A DNA stretch of 64,000 nucleotides from JAHRVQ01 sp963976815 (GTDB lineage Bacteria > Pseudomonadota > Gammaproteobacteria > Pseudomonadales > Azotimanducaceae). The DNA is taken from the NCBI GenBank assembly GCA_963976815.1, contig CAXBLU010000002.1, forward strand, positions 521,035 through 585,034. The letters are read 5' to 3'. The position numbers were made by a program, and so were the translations under genes. Shown here piece by piece: positions 55,922 to 64,000 of this stretch. Under the pieces are notes generated by a model, which saw nothing but the letters and a program-made list of their open reading frames with translations, was not told where the DNA came from and did no database searches. The stretch's first letter is position 1. Each line of letters starts with the position of its first letter.

Positions 55922-57652
55922 ATGCCGATTTTTGCATTCGCGGATGAAGAAGCGCTTGGAAAGGTTGCCTCGGTCGATACTACAAATGTGATCGTAGAGG
56001 TGGAGAACGTTGACCAGCTCAAAAGGTTGCAGGTTAACCATCTCGCTGTGTTGCAAAGCAGCAGACCCGGGCAACATCTCATTGGCCTCATTACTCAGGT
56101 GACCCGGAAACGTGGCATCGAAGACATTATCAATGACGGCATCAACGACCACCCGCCAGAGTTAAATCTATGCCGTATCTCCCTGATTGGCACCATGCTG
56201 GATCGTGACGGCGAAAAGAATAACGTATTCCGTCGTACCCTTGAAAGTGTTCCCGAAATTGACGCGAACTGCTTCTCGCTTGAAAGTGATAACCTAACGG
56301 GTTTCATGCGTACCCTTTCAAGTGTATCAGCCGACGGGAATGCTCTGACTCTCGGCAAGTACACGCTGGATGAGCATGCAGTTGCCTACCTAAACGGCAA
56401 CAAATTTTTCCAACGTCACGCCTTTATTGGTGGCAGCACCGGCTCTGGTAAATCCTGGACGACTGCGAAAATTATCGAACAAATGTCGGGACTCTCTACC
56501 GCCAACGCTATCGTCTTTGACCTCCATGGTGAATACGCTCCTTTGGTGGGAAAAGGTATTCAGCACTTCAAGGTTGCTGGTCCTGCTGACGTTGAAGCCA
56601 AGCGTACCATTAATGACGATGTGATCTATCTTCCTTACTGGTTGCTTTCTTATGAAGCACTCGTGTCCATGTTCGTCGACCGTAGCGACCAGAATGCTCC
56701 AAATCAGGCCATGATTATGGCGCGCGAAATCAACCAAGCGAAGCAAAAGTACTTGGAGGAAAATGGTCAGCTAGAAGTGTTGAAGCATTTCACAATAGAT
56801 AGCCCAGTTCCGTTTGATCTCGATGTTCTTATGAGGCGATTGAATGAAGTTAACGTCGAGATGGTACCAGGGGCAGGTGGCAAACCGAAGCAAGGAGATT
56901 TTTTTGGAAAACTAGCGCGTATGATTTCGCGTCTTGAGAACAAAATCTCTGATAGGCGCCTTGGCTTTATGTTCAATGGCGGTGATGGCGTGCTAGATTT
57001 TACTTGGCTCGAGAAACTCACTACTGCTGTATTAGGGAGTACAAGTGAGAATGGCAAGGCTGGGATTAAGATCATTAACTTTTCGGAGGTGCCTTCGGAT
57101 GTTCTCCCATTGATTGTGTCTCTGGTCGCAAGGGTAACATTCTCTATCCAACAATGGACGCCATCGGAGCTACGTCATCCTATTGCACTGCTGTGTGATG
57201 AGGCGCACCTTTACATGCCACAGCGTAACATGGCTGATTCTGCCGACGACATCTCGCTTGATATTTTCGAGCGCATCGCGAAGGAAGGCCGTAAATACGG
57301 TGTGAGCTTGGTGGTGATAAGCCAACGTCCGTCCGAAGTAAATAAGACGATGCTTAGCCAGTGTAGCAATTTTGTATCCATGAGGTTAACCAACGCCGAG
57401 GATCAGGGGGTTATCAAACGTCTACTTCCAGATAGTCTTGGCGGGTTTAGCGACATTTTGCCGACACTCGATACTGGTGAAGCACTTGTTGTTGGCGATG
57501 CTAGTCTATTACCAAGCAGGATCAGAATTGATGAGCCTCAGAATAAGCCAAACAGTGGCACGGTTGATTTTTGGGATGAATGGCAAAAACCGGTCAAAGA
57601 TCAGCGTTTGTCAATTGCGGTTGATAACTGGCGTAAGCAGAACATTCAATAG
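55922..57652 (+). CDS. HerA/DUF87-family ATPase, partner of SIR2
   Basis: 576 aa. An N-terminal beta-barrel (HAS-barrel, about 1-60) precedes the FtsK/HerA ATPase with Walker A GSTGSGKSWT (171-180), Walker B IALLCDEAHLY, and an arginine/sensor region VISQRPSEVNKTMLSQCSNFVSMRLTNAEDQGVIKRLL. HerA forms a hexamer. In SIR2-HerA systems it assembles with the SIR2 protein into one complex that degrades DNA and/or NAD+ during phage infection. AGGAAGAAG precedes the ATG. Complete. Confidence 0.9.
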   Translation: MPIFAFADEEALGKVASVDTTNVIVEVENVDQLKRLQVNHLAVLQSSRPGQHLIGLITQVTRKRGIEDIINDGINDHPPELNLCRISLIGTMLDRDGEKNNVFRRTLESVPEIDANCFSLESDNLTGFMRTLSSVSADGNALTLGKYTLDEHAVAYLNGNKFFQRHAFIGGSTGSGKSWTTAKIIEQMSGLSTANAIVFDLHGEYAPLVGKGIQHFKVAGPADVEAKRTINDDVIYLPYWLLSYEALVSMFVDRSDQNAPNQAMIMAREINQAKQKYLEENGQLEVLKHFTIDSPVPFDLDVLMRRLNEVNVEMVPGAGGKPKQGDFFGKLARMISRLENKISDRRLGFMFNGGDGVLDFTWLEKLTTAVLGSTSENGKAGIKIINFSEVPSDVLPLIVSLVARVTFSIQQWTPSELRHPIALLCDEAHLYMPQRNMADSADDISLDIFERIAKEGRKYGVSLVVISQRPSEVNKTMLSQCSNFVSMRLTNAEDQGVIKRLLPDSLGGFSDILPTLDTGEALVVGDASLLPSRIRIDEPQNKPNSGTVDFWDEWQKPVKDQRLSIAVDNWRKQNIQ

Positions 57653-57811
57653 AATGGACTTTATTGAGCTACAAGAAATGGGGCAGAGTAGAGTGCCAGA
57701 GTAAACCTCGTTTCCCCCTTCTTATAGGCGATTTTCATAATGAAGACCTTTGATTGGATCGCTTGTCCCTGGACAACATAGTTATATAGCCGCACGGCGA
57801 GTAGAGGTAGG

Positions 57812-58663
57812 ATGAATACCCGAATTGAAGTTGAATCGATTTTCCCGAACTTCGATTGGAGTCTGGCTAAGTTCCATATTGCCCAAAGGTCGGGCCCGGT
57901 CCAGCCCATTGATGTTTTTACACGCAGCTTTGATGAGTGGCAAAACAAGTGGAATGGCGCTTATCATTCCAATCATTGCTGGAATCAACCTTTCATTTTC
58001 TCAATTATCGAGTTACCAACGCAGCCAGACAAATGGCTCTTTGGTGGCATATTCCAGGTGTTATCGCATAAGAAGAAAATGAGAAACGGAAAAGAAATGT
58101 CCTTTTATAAAGTGTCGCTTGCCACAGAAGGACAGGCCTTAATCGGCCGATTAGTTTTTCATTGGAATAAAGATGCACGTGCGAAAGGCCGCAAGCCCGC
58201 TACGGTTCTACCAAACATGTCCATTGCCGAGTTGTTACCCGAGATCTATGTGGGGATTGATTTCCCCGGCTACGAAAACATTAACCTTCCTTTTTCTATA
58301 ATTGAGCAGTTATGGCACGATTCAAAACCTGATTGGTACACCGCACTCGCTAACTGTCAGGGTGTTTATCTAATTACAGATACCAAAACTGGCCGACGAT
58401 ATGTGGGATCGGCTTATGGTGAGGACGGAATCTGGTCAAGGTGGGGCGCCTACTTTAAAACCGGCGGTCACGGAAACAATGTGCTTCTTAAGGAACTGCT
58501 CGGTAACCGCAAGAATCCAATCGAATATGCTAGAAAGCACATGCAAATGTGTTTGCTTGAGCACATATCCAATAGAGCTAACGAACAGTACGTGATCCTT
58601 CGAGAATCATTCTGGAAAGAAGCACTCCATACCCGCGGTGAGTTTGGTCTGAACGCAAATTAG
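57812..58663 (+). CDS. GIY-YIG nuclease-domain protein
   Basis: 283 aa. The N-terminal 180 residues are an unassigned domain (FDWSLAKFHIAQRSGPVQPIDVF; KWLFGGIFQVLSHKKK). The C-terminal GIY-YIG domain (about 185-283) has GVYLITDTKTGRRYVGSAYGEDGIWSRWGAYF, the catalytic Arg (SRW), and the metal Glu in RESFWKEALHTRGEFGLN. It lies 159 bp after herA on the same strand. Location in the island suggests an added nuclease effector; it may be a separate transcription unit, since GTAGAGGTAGG directly precedes its ATG. Confidence 0.8.
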   Translation: MNTRIEVESIFPNFDWSLAKFHIAQRSGPVQPIDVFTRSFDEWQNKWNGAYHSNHCWNQPFIFSIIELPTQPDKWLFGGIFQVLSHKKKMRNGKEMSFYKVSLATEGQALIGRLVFHWNKDARAKGRKPATVLPNMSIAELLPEIYVGIDFPGYENINLPFSIIEQLWHDSKPDWYTALANCQGVYLITDTKTGRRYVGSAYGEDGIWSRWGAYFKTGGHGNNVLLKELLGNRKNPIEYARKHMQMCLLEHISNRANEQYVILRESFWKEALHTRGEFGLNAN

Positions 58664-58708
58664 AACGGCCTAGTTTATCGAAGCCCACCGGTGCAGTAAG
58701 CTGAAGCG

Positions 58709-59479
58709 ATGAATACAGGAATCTACAAAGACGGAACAGAAATTAATGACCTTGAGGATTGGCGTGTTCGCGCTGGTCCCAAAAGTGCAATTCAGTGGAA
58801 AGACGGGCGCAGTGCGAAAGAAAGTGCCAAGTCCTGGTTGGCCACGAATCAAATCCCCCCCGAACTTTTAGAACCGATAAACGGGCATCCTGATTTCGAT
58901 ACGATCGAGAAGTGGAATGCTGAACCCGAAGCGCCTGTGCGGATTGATGAGTTCAGAGGTGAGCCACCCAACATTGATGTTTTGCTTCGCGCTCGAGATC
59001 AGCGTGGCCCAATAGCGATTGTGGTGGAAGCGAAAGCCGATGAATCCTTTGGCGCTCTTGTAACGGATACGATCAAAGACGCAGATAAGCGGCTTCTCGA
59101 TTCGCCTAAATCGAAAGGTAGAGAACGTTTAGAGCGGCTATCAATGTCGCTCTTTAACCGGGCTCCGACGGACGAACTTGTCCAGGGTCTTAGGTATCAA
59201 TTGCTAACGGCAAGTGGTGCCGCGTTAGCGGAAGCTGAGCGAATCAAAGCGAACCGCGCTGTTGTTCTGGTACACGAGTTCGTTTCTAGTCTAACTGAGG
59301 CCTCGAAACGACAGAGCAACTACGACGACTATCTGCGTTTCCTTGCTGCGCTGGGTTCTAGTGAAGAACCCAGTGGGCTAGTTGGCCCTTTCGAGGTTCC
59401 TGGCGCTCCTATTGTTGGTGAAAAAATAAAGCTATATCTTGGCAAAGCCGCATCAGATGTCAGGGCTTCTGGCGTTTGA
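58709..59479 (+). CDS. Putative PD-(D/E)XK nuclease-like protein (DUF6946-like)
   Basis: 256 aa, no membrane segment. The central stretch EPPNIDVLLRARDQRGPIAIVVEAKADESFG fits the Asp...Glu-x-Lys pattern of restriction-endonuclease-fold nucleases (D in NIDVL, E-A-K in VVEAK). The rest is helical. The N-terminal segment (GPKSAIQWKDGRSAKESAKSWL) is typical of the DUF6946-like group, as far as I can judge. It follows the GIY-YIG gene by 45 bp and is probably cotranscribed. Nuclease activity is an inference from the motif. Confidence 0.6.
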   Translation: MNTGIYKDGTEINDLEDWRVRAGPKSAIQWKDGRSAKESAKSWLATNQIPPELLEPINGHPDFDTIEKWNAEPEAPVRIDEFRGEPPNIDVLLRARDQRGPIAIVVEAKADESFGALVTDTIKDADKRLLDSPKSKGRERLERLSMSLFNRAPTDELVQGLRYQLLTASGAALAEAERIKANRAVVLVHEFVSSLTEASKRQSNYDDYLRFLAALGSSEEPSGLVGPFEVPGAPIVGEKIKLYLGKAASDVRASGV

Positions 59480-59492
59480 TCCGCTGTTCCGC

Positions 59493-59741
59493 TTAGTAGT
59501 GCTGCTCGTTCTTGTCTTTGTCGTCACCACTTTGACGCTTCTGTTTGTGAATCTCCTGCTTTGGTTCTTTAAGGGGTTCTTGCGGCTGGGTGTAGTGCGA
59601 CAAGGACTCAAATATCGTGCCCCAGACTTGAGAGTTGGGTGAACGAGTCTTTGTCCATCGATACAAGCGATACATTCCGAAGATGAATAAGCCGACAAGT
59701 GACATTGCGACCAGTTGAATCTCAGCGAGTTCCAGTGACAT
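59493..59741 (-). CDS. Small single-pass membrane protein, unknown
   Basis: 82 aa with GGAG about 8 nt before the ATG. One N-terminal membrane helix (about 9-27, LVAMSLVGLFIFGMYRLYRW) precedes a polar, basic C-terminal tail (KEPKQEIHKQKRQSGDDKDKNEQ). It is convergent with the nuclease-like gene (13-bp gap). No family recognised. Confidence 0.5.
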   Translation of the reverse strand: MSLELAEIQLVAMSLVGLFIFGMYRLYRWTKTRSPNSQVWGTIFESLSHYTQPQEPLKEPKQEIHKQKRQSGDDKDKNEQHY

Positions 59742-59893
59742 GGTGTACGCTCCAATGCTTGTAAGTCTATCATGGTCACGTAATTGAAAGATTCAAGTAG
59801 GAAGAACTGGGTTCTGAGTACAGGGGCAAGGTAACTACCTGCTAGATGATGGCATACACATAAAGGGGCGCTTTATGTCTCCCGGTCGAACAT

Positions 59894-61234
59894 ATGAGTG
59901 AGAACGAAGCCACCGAAGAGAAAATTGCTCGCAATAGAAATTTCCAGCTGTTGTGGTTTGGCAGCACCATTTCACAATTCGGGGATCAATTTTACCTGCT
60001 GGCGCTACCCTGGCTGGTATTGCTGATTACCGGGGATGACGCCATGGCACTGGGCAGTATTATGGCCGCCGCGGCAATTCCCAGGGTTGTGCTGATGGTT
60101 TTTGGCGGCGCTGTCACGGACCGAATCTCCCCGAGGCTAATATTAATTGTATCCGCAAGCCTGCGAGCAATCCTCGTTTTCCTGCTGGCTGTATTAGTCC
60201 TTAGCGGATTGATCAAACTCTGGATGTTATTTGTCCTCGCCATCGTATTTGGCATCGCTGATGCTTTTGCCGCGCCCGCAGCAACGACCCTATTGCCCCG
60301 AATCGTACAGCCCGATCAGCTCCCGAGCGCAAACGCCTTTGTCTCAGGCGCTCATCAGATCGCGGGTATTGTTGGGCCGGTTGCCGCCGGGTTCTTTATC
60401 GCGTTCTTTGGTTCGGACCTAAGCGATACTTCGACGACCACCAGTCGAATCGGGATTGGGGCCGCCTTCATATTTGATGCGGTCACATTCCTTTTTGTCA
60501 TCCTCGCCCTTGGCTACCTCAAGCTTTCTTCAGGGGGCATAGATGAAGACTCAGCGACCAAACAGGGCTTTTTAGAATCCATCAAGGAAGGCATTTCCTT
60601 TGTATTCCGCCATCCCAGCTTTCGAGTGATGCTCATGCTTGCCGCTATCATCAACCTCGCCATTACCGGTCCCATGGCGATTGGATTACCCTATATGGCC
60701 AGAACCGAATTTGGGGCGAACCCCACAGCACTGGGATGGTTGATGAGTGCGATGGCTTTTGGGAGTTTGATTGGTTTCGCCCTTGGCGGCGGCTTACCTC
60801 GACCTAACCCCGCCCGTTTTGGTAGCACAGTGATATCCGTCGTCGGGGTGGCGGGCATTTTCTTCGCCGCGGTAGCACTGGCACCTACCGTTTGGTGGGC
60901 GATGACGGCTTTGACCTTCGCCGCCATGGCGAATGGATACGCGAATATTCTGATCATTAGCTGGTTTCAACTCAGGTCGCCAAAACCCATGCTGGGTCGG
61001 GTGCTGAGCCTGGTGATCACGGTATCCGGTGGACTAGCACCTGTCTCGATGGCAGCAGGCGGTGCACTGATTAACCTCTACGATATCCGCATGGTGCTAG
61101 GCTGCGCAGCTATCAGCATGGCAATAACGGCATTCTTAGGTCTTACCCTCCGATCTGTTAGAGAGATGGATTTGATTGCAGTGTCCCTCGAAAAGAAAGA
61201 ACTGGGGGAAGACCACTCTGTCCCGTTACTCTGA
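59894..61234 (+). CDS. MFS exporter (EntS/MFS_3-like)
   Basis: 446 aa with 12 predicted membrane helices. The N-terminal pattern NRNFQLLWFGSTISQFGDQFYLLALPWLVLLITGD and the loop GGAVTDRISPR are typical of the MFS_3 (enterobactin-exporter/tetracycline-like) group. Conserved PAATTLLPRIVQPDQLPSANA lies between TM4 and TM5. Substrate unknown. The stop codon TGA lies inside TCTGACCCC, which looks like a REP-type tail. Confidence 0.8.
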   Translation: MSENEATEEKIARNRNFQLLWFGSTISQFGDQFYLLALPWLVLLITGDDAMALGSIMAAAAIPRVVLMVFGGAVTDRISPRLILIVSASLRAILVFLLAVLVLSGLIKLWMLFVLAIVFGIADAFAAPAATTLLPRIVQPDQLPSANAFVSGAHQIAGIVGPVAAGFFIAFFGSDLSDTSTTTSRIGIGAAFIFDAVTFLFVILALGYLKLSSGGIDEDSATKQGFLESIKEGISFVFRHPSFRVMLMLAAIINLAITGPMAIGLPYMARTEFGANPTALGWLMSAMAFGSLIGFALGGGLPRPNPARFGSTVISVVGVAGIFFAAVALAPTVWWAMTALTFAAMANGYANILIISWFQLRSPKPMLGRVLSLVITVSGGLAPVSMAAGGALINLYDIRMVLGCAAISMAITAFLGLTLRSVREMDLIAVSLEKKELGEDHSVPLL

Positions 61235-61251
61235 CCCCAATTCTTAGACAA

Positions 61252-61439
61252 TTTGTTTCATGTCGATGCTGCCAGCATATTCGCACTATATGTCATAGGA
61301 TGCAGACCAACCCCATAGATTCGAGAGGCTGGAAGCAATGACGGGAAATGTTAAAGCCCAGAAAACCATCCCCAAAGAAAACTAGATGAACATCCATTGA
61401 TATAGCTGATTGGGAGAGTTAGGTAAACTGTCCCTCGAA
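61252..61439 (+). repeat. Miniature RAYT-B-derived element, copy 2
   Basis: Second copy of the 184-bp unit at 34081-34264: same left sequence (CATGTCGATGCTGCCAGCAT), RAYT-B 3' remnant, and the terminus GGTAAACTGTCCCTCGAA. It ends 22 bp before the stop codon of the thrombospondin-type gene. Confidence 0.75.
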
Positions 61440-61460
61440 GGCTCATCTATGCCTCTACAC

Positions 61461-62909
61461 TCAACGACCTTTGTTTGATTTGCCTGACTTTTTTGTTTTT
61501 TCAGACTTCTTGAATTTGTCAGACTTCTTGGATTTGTCAGATTTGTTAGTTTTATCCGACTTCATAGACTTCTTTCCTAAGCAAGACATGATCTTTCCTT
61601 TGTCTCGCCCAGCAATTATTCCCGCCCGCTTCCAAATATTGGTTAGGTTCGAAACCGCTTTACGAAAACGTCCATCTTTAATGTTTGCTGCTCTTGCGGT
61701 TGTGATTAGATCTGCAAAAGTTGCACCATTGGGCAATAACTGATTGATCACACCGCTATCGCAGGTCTCGTTTAGAACCAAAGTTGCTGAGAGGTTCGAC
61801 AATGGGTAAGCATCAGCGTTGTCGCCAATTTCGTCATTGTCAGAATCTGCTGATTCAGATGGATCACTCGGGAAAGCATCCCCGTTGTCCCCAACACCAT
61901 CGCCGTCGCTGTCAGTCGTTTCTCCAGAGTCATTTGGGAATGCATCAGAGTTATCACCTGTACCATCATTATCTGTGTCGATTGATTCGTTAGCATCCAG
62001 TGGGAATGCGTCGTTGCTATCCTCAACGCCATCTTGATCCGTATCGGTGCTTAGTGGATCAGTGCCATTGTTGTTTTCTTCAATATCACTAATGCCATCT
62101 CCATCGCTGTCACTGGTGGCGCTCAACGGATCTATGTCAGCACCATCTAAAACGCCGTCTTGATCACTATCACCATTAAATGGGTCAGTACCACTCACAA
62201 CTTCATCTCCATCATTTAGGCCATCATTATCCGAATCTGGATTACCTGGGTCCGTACCCAACTCAACTTCTTCATCATCAGTAAGACCATCTCCATCTGT
62301 ATCGATAGCAGGAGAAAGTTCAATCAGCAATATTTTGCTGATGACAAGATCGCGCGCACTATTATTGCTGCCTGGAATACCGAGAAAGCGGATGGTCGTC
62401 ATCGCACTTGATGCGATAAACGTGTAGTTCCCAGCCTGGTTGATACCTACCTGAGAAGAGCTTCCAAGCACGGCACCAGATAAACCTACGCCATCAATAG
62501 CACTGCCGACTATCAGGTGTGTATTCCCATCGCTGAACCCTGCGGGTAGGACATCAAAACTTAAGACATATTCATGGCCAGGGACACTAGAGAACGAAGT
62601 ATAAATATCGCCCTGGGTGATGGAGCCTCGGAAGAACTGTATAAAATCTTCAAGGCCGCTTGTTGCATTAAACCCACCATTTGCGTGTACGGGGCCTGCA
62701 GCTACGATATAACTCACCATCCCGCCTACGGTCGCAGCACTTGCAAAACTGCTGCCAGTGGGCTTTTCAACAACAACGGCGCTGTTGAAGTCGATGTCAT
62801 CCTGAATGATGACGACTGATTCTTCCGCCCATAGCAGCTGAGGGCTCAGTAAGCTCAGTGCTGTAAACATAAAATATAAGCTGAATCGTCTTCTTAGTGT
62901 TTTGATCAT
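61461..62909 (-). CDS. Secreted thrombospondin type-3-repeat protein with Lys/Ser tail
   Basis: 482 aa. A signal peptide (about 1-28) precedes a beta-rich domain (about 30-200, EYVLSFDVLPAGFSDGNTHL). About eight calcium-binding thrombospondin type-3 repeats follow (about 203-375; DTDGDGLTDDEEVELGTDP and similar). A conserved helical segment (ATFADLITTARAANIKDGRFRKAVSNLTNIWKRAGII) leads into a 40-residue Lys/Ser tail (KSDKSKKSDKFKKSEKTKKS). The tail resembles that of the 2013-2456 protein. Likely surface-exposed and calcium-dependent. It is adjacent to a collagen-like gene on the same strand. Confidence 0.75.
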   Translation of the reverse strand: MIKTLRRRFSLYFMFTALSLLSPQLLWAEESVVIIQDDIDFNSAVVVEKPTGSSFASAATVGGMVSYIVAAGPVHANGGFNATSGLEDFIQFFRGSITQGDIYTSFSSVPGHEYVLSFDVLPAGFSDGNTHLIVGSAIDGVGLSGAVLGSSSQVGINQAGNYTFIASSAMTTIRFLGIPGSNNSARDLVISKILLIELSPAIDTDGDGLTDDEEVELGTDPGNPDSDNDGLNDGDEVVSGTDPFNGDSDQDGVLDGADIDPLSATSDSDGDGISDIEENNNGTDPLSTDTDQDGVEDSNDAFPLDANESIDTDNDGTGDNSDAFPNDSGETTDSDGDGVGDNGDAFPSDPSESADSDNDEIGDNADAYPLSNLSATLVLNETCDSGVINQLLPNGATFADLITTARAANIKDGRFRKAVSNLTNIWKRAGIIAGRDKGKIMSCLGKKSMKSDKTNKSDKSKKSDKFKKSEKTKKSGKSNKGR

Positions 62910-63083
62910 AATTCTACTCTAGCTGTTGTCATTTTTTGTTTAGTCTAGTGATCAAGCGCACGCGCACGTATCACCCTAAGGGGTTGTTTTATAGTTTGCT
63001 CAGCATTTAGATAGCATGGGGGGCGTTGCTAGTTTTGCAGGGCAGCCTTGGCCGCTTTCGAACAGAGAGAGAAAGCAGGCGGT

Positions 63084-63119
63084 TTGCCAATCGGTGATTA
63101 ACAAGTCACCGATTGGCAA
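63084..63119. terminator. Perfect 14-bp hairpin after the collagen-like gene
   Basis: TTGCCAATCGGTGA (63084-63097) pairs with TCACCGATTGGCAA (63106-63119) around TTAACAAG, 9 bp after the stop of the minus-strand collagen-like gene. No T run follows on the minus strand, so it may act as a transcript 3' stabiliser rather than a classic terminator. Confidence 0.55.
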
Positions 63120-63127
63120 TCATTCAT

Positions 63128-64000
63128 TTAGAAGCCACAAGTTTCCTGTCTGGTGTGGCCAACGACCAGGACCAGTGAAGGACTAAAGTTATCCTCGCCA
63201 TTTTCTGCAAAATATCCAAGTGTATTCGGCAGGTAGTCATCAAAGATTGCGAAGTAGATAGTCTCTGCCGTCGCTTCTTTGTTGATTCTAACGAACACAC
63301 CGGATGTCGGCTGCCATACGCCACCGGCAACTCGGAAATGGTGGTCAGCTGGAATAAATTCGGAATCCACCGGACCCTCGGACGCTAGTAGGGAAGCTGC
63401 TTGTCCTGCTTGAAAGCACACAGAACCAGCGCCAGTCTGTTCCACCATGACATATTGCGCATCAATCTCACCCATAGATTCCAGAATATTGGCGGTTACC
63501 TCAATCGCCGTAGATGAGCCTTCAGTGTGTCGGAATTCGATTCGTGACTGGGTTGCATGTAGCGCTTCAAGCGCGTCAATTCTTAACGATTGGATCTGAA
63601 TTAGGTCGATGTTTTCCGAGAGAACCTGAAGTAGAAAATCGATATCATCGCGGTTGCGATTAACGAGTGCCATGTCAGCAGCTTCACCGGCTGGACCTTG
63701 AAGACCTTGTGCACCATCTTGACCGTTAACACCACTTGGACCTGCTAAACCCTGAGGACCTTGTGCACCGTCTTGACCATCAGCACCTGTTAGACCCTGT
63801 GGGCCCTGAGCACCATCTCGGCCGTCAGCACCACTTGAACCCGTTAAACCTTGAAGACCTTGTGCGCCACCCTGACCATCAGCACCACTTGGGCCTGCTA
63901 TACCCTGAAGACCTTGTGCGCCGTCTTGACCATCAGCACCACTTGGGCCTGCTATACCCTGAAGACCTTGTGCACCGTCTTGACCATCAGCACCACTTGG
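63128..64000 (-). CDS. Collagen-like repeat protein, C-terminal part (5' end outside window)
   Basis: The frame is open to the right edge, so the gene is partial; the ATG at 63673 is internal. Reading from the edge it has Gly-X-Y triplets throughout (GPSGADGQDGAQGLQGIA repeated, with variants ending GLTG, GLAG), then a 180-residue C-terminal domain (MALVNRNRDDIDFLLQVLSENIDLIQIQ..., LVVGHTRQETCGF). At DNA level the unit is 54 bp and occurs at 63875, 63929 and 63983. Such proteins form surface triple helices or fibres. The C-terminal domain, with a predicted coiled coil at its start, probably trimerises the stalk. Confidence 0.8.
   Translation of the reverse strand, partial: PSGADGQDGAQGLQGIAGPSGADGQDGAQGLQGIAGPSGADGQGGAQGLQGLTGSSGADGRDGAQGPQGLTGADGQDGAQGPQGLAGPSGVNGQDGAQGLQGPAGEAADMALVNRNRDDIDFLLQVLSENIDLIQIQSLRIDALEALHATQSRIEFRHTEGSSTAIEVTANILESMGEIDAQYVMVEQTGAGSVCFQAGQAASLLASEGPVDSEFIPADHHFRVAGGVWQPTSGVFVRINKEATAETIYFAIFDDYLPNTLGYFAENGEDNFSPSLVLVVGHTRQETCGF

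Noticed and set aside
59439..59642. Plus-strand hydrophobic ORF opposite the small membrane protein
   Set aside because: The minus-strand frame has a ribosome site and a clear membrane helix; the plus frame overlaps the end of the nuclease-like gene.
63674..64000. CRISPR-like periodic repeats at the right edge
   Set aside because: The period is in frame and encodes Gly-X-Y triplets of a collagen-like protein; there are no variable spacers.

Overview
The window looks like chromosomal DNA of a free-living, probably marine gammaproteobacterium. This is inferred from the gene repertoire: FecI/FecR/TonB-receptor iron uptake, two RND pumps, REP-associated tyrosine transposases, a PlsC/YihG-type acyltransferase, a PNPase remnant, and thrombospondin-type and collagen-like surface proteins. 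No rRNA gene, complete tRNA gene or CRISPR array is visible. Both window ends cut genes: a fimbrial usher on the left and a collagen-like protein on the right.

Layout. 1-5.4 kb: end of a fimbrial usher operon with a Lys/Ser-tailed secreted protein, a sulfurtransferase, a secreted HEMMH zinc peptidase and a small DUF3817 membrane protein. 5.4-9.3 kb: acyl-CoA/steroid-type catabolic genes (SDR, Zn-ribbon/OB-fold protein, thiolase-like partner, cytochrome P450). 9.3-16.1 kb: RND pump with adaptor, GreA-like protein and MFS transporter. 16.4-21.2 kb: acyltransferase, cNMP-EAL protein, a desaturase-ferredoxin fusion and a luciferase-like oxidoreductase. 21.2-34.5 kb: a mosaic of RAYT/REP elements between an enoyl-CoA hydratase, a candidate UGA-containing selenoprotein, a DsbA-like protein, a LysR regulator, a hybrid histidine kinase, a type I sulfatase and an unassigned protein. 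34.7-40.1 kb: ECF sigma, anti-sigma, TonB receptor and esterase in one operon. 40.1-43 kb: decayed IS, higBA and RAYT debris plus a HAD dehalogenase. 43-47.6 kb: a second RND pump under a TetR repressor with a clear operator. 47.8-53.5 kb: HipBA, a membrane AraC regulator, DUF2306 and DUF6090 proteins, and a winged-helix/nucleotidyltransferase pair with a palindromic operator. 53.8-59.7 kb: a scarred junction (tRNA-Phe fragment, 63-bp repeat, headless pnp) followed by a SIR2-HerA defence pair, a GIY-YIG nuclease and a PD-(D/E)XK-like protein. 59.9-64 kb: MFS exporter, thrombospondin-type-3 protein with a Lys/Ser tail, and the collagen-like protein.

The main observations are these. (1) Two apparent ORFs at 23.0-23.95 kb are one frame interrupted by a single UGA. 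The UGA lies in a U-x-x-C context and is followed by a hairpin fitting a bacterial SECIS. (2) REP/RAYT-family repeats repeatedly end within 0-5 bp of, or inside, the stop codons of neighbouring genes. They give unrelated proteins identical C-terminal tails (LEGQFT; HSGDSL...). (3) A 63-bp miniature repeat occurs four times, each time at a gene end or truncation, including a pnp gene cut inside its conserved catalytic-core motif. (4) A SIR2-HerA-centred defence island lies directly beyond that junction.
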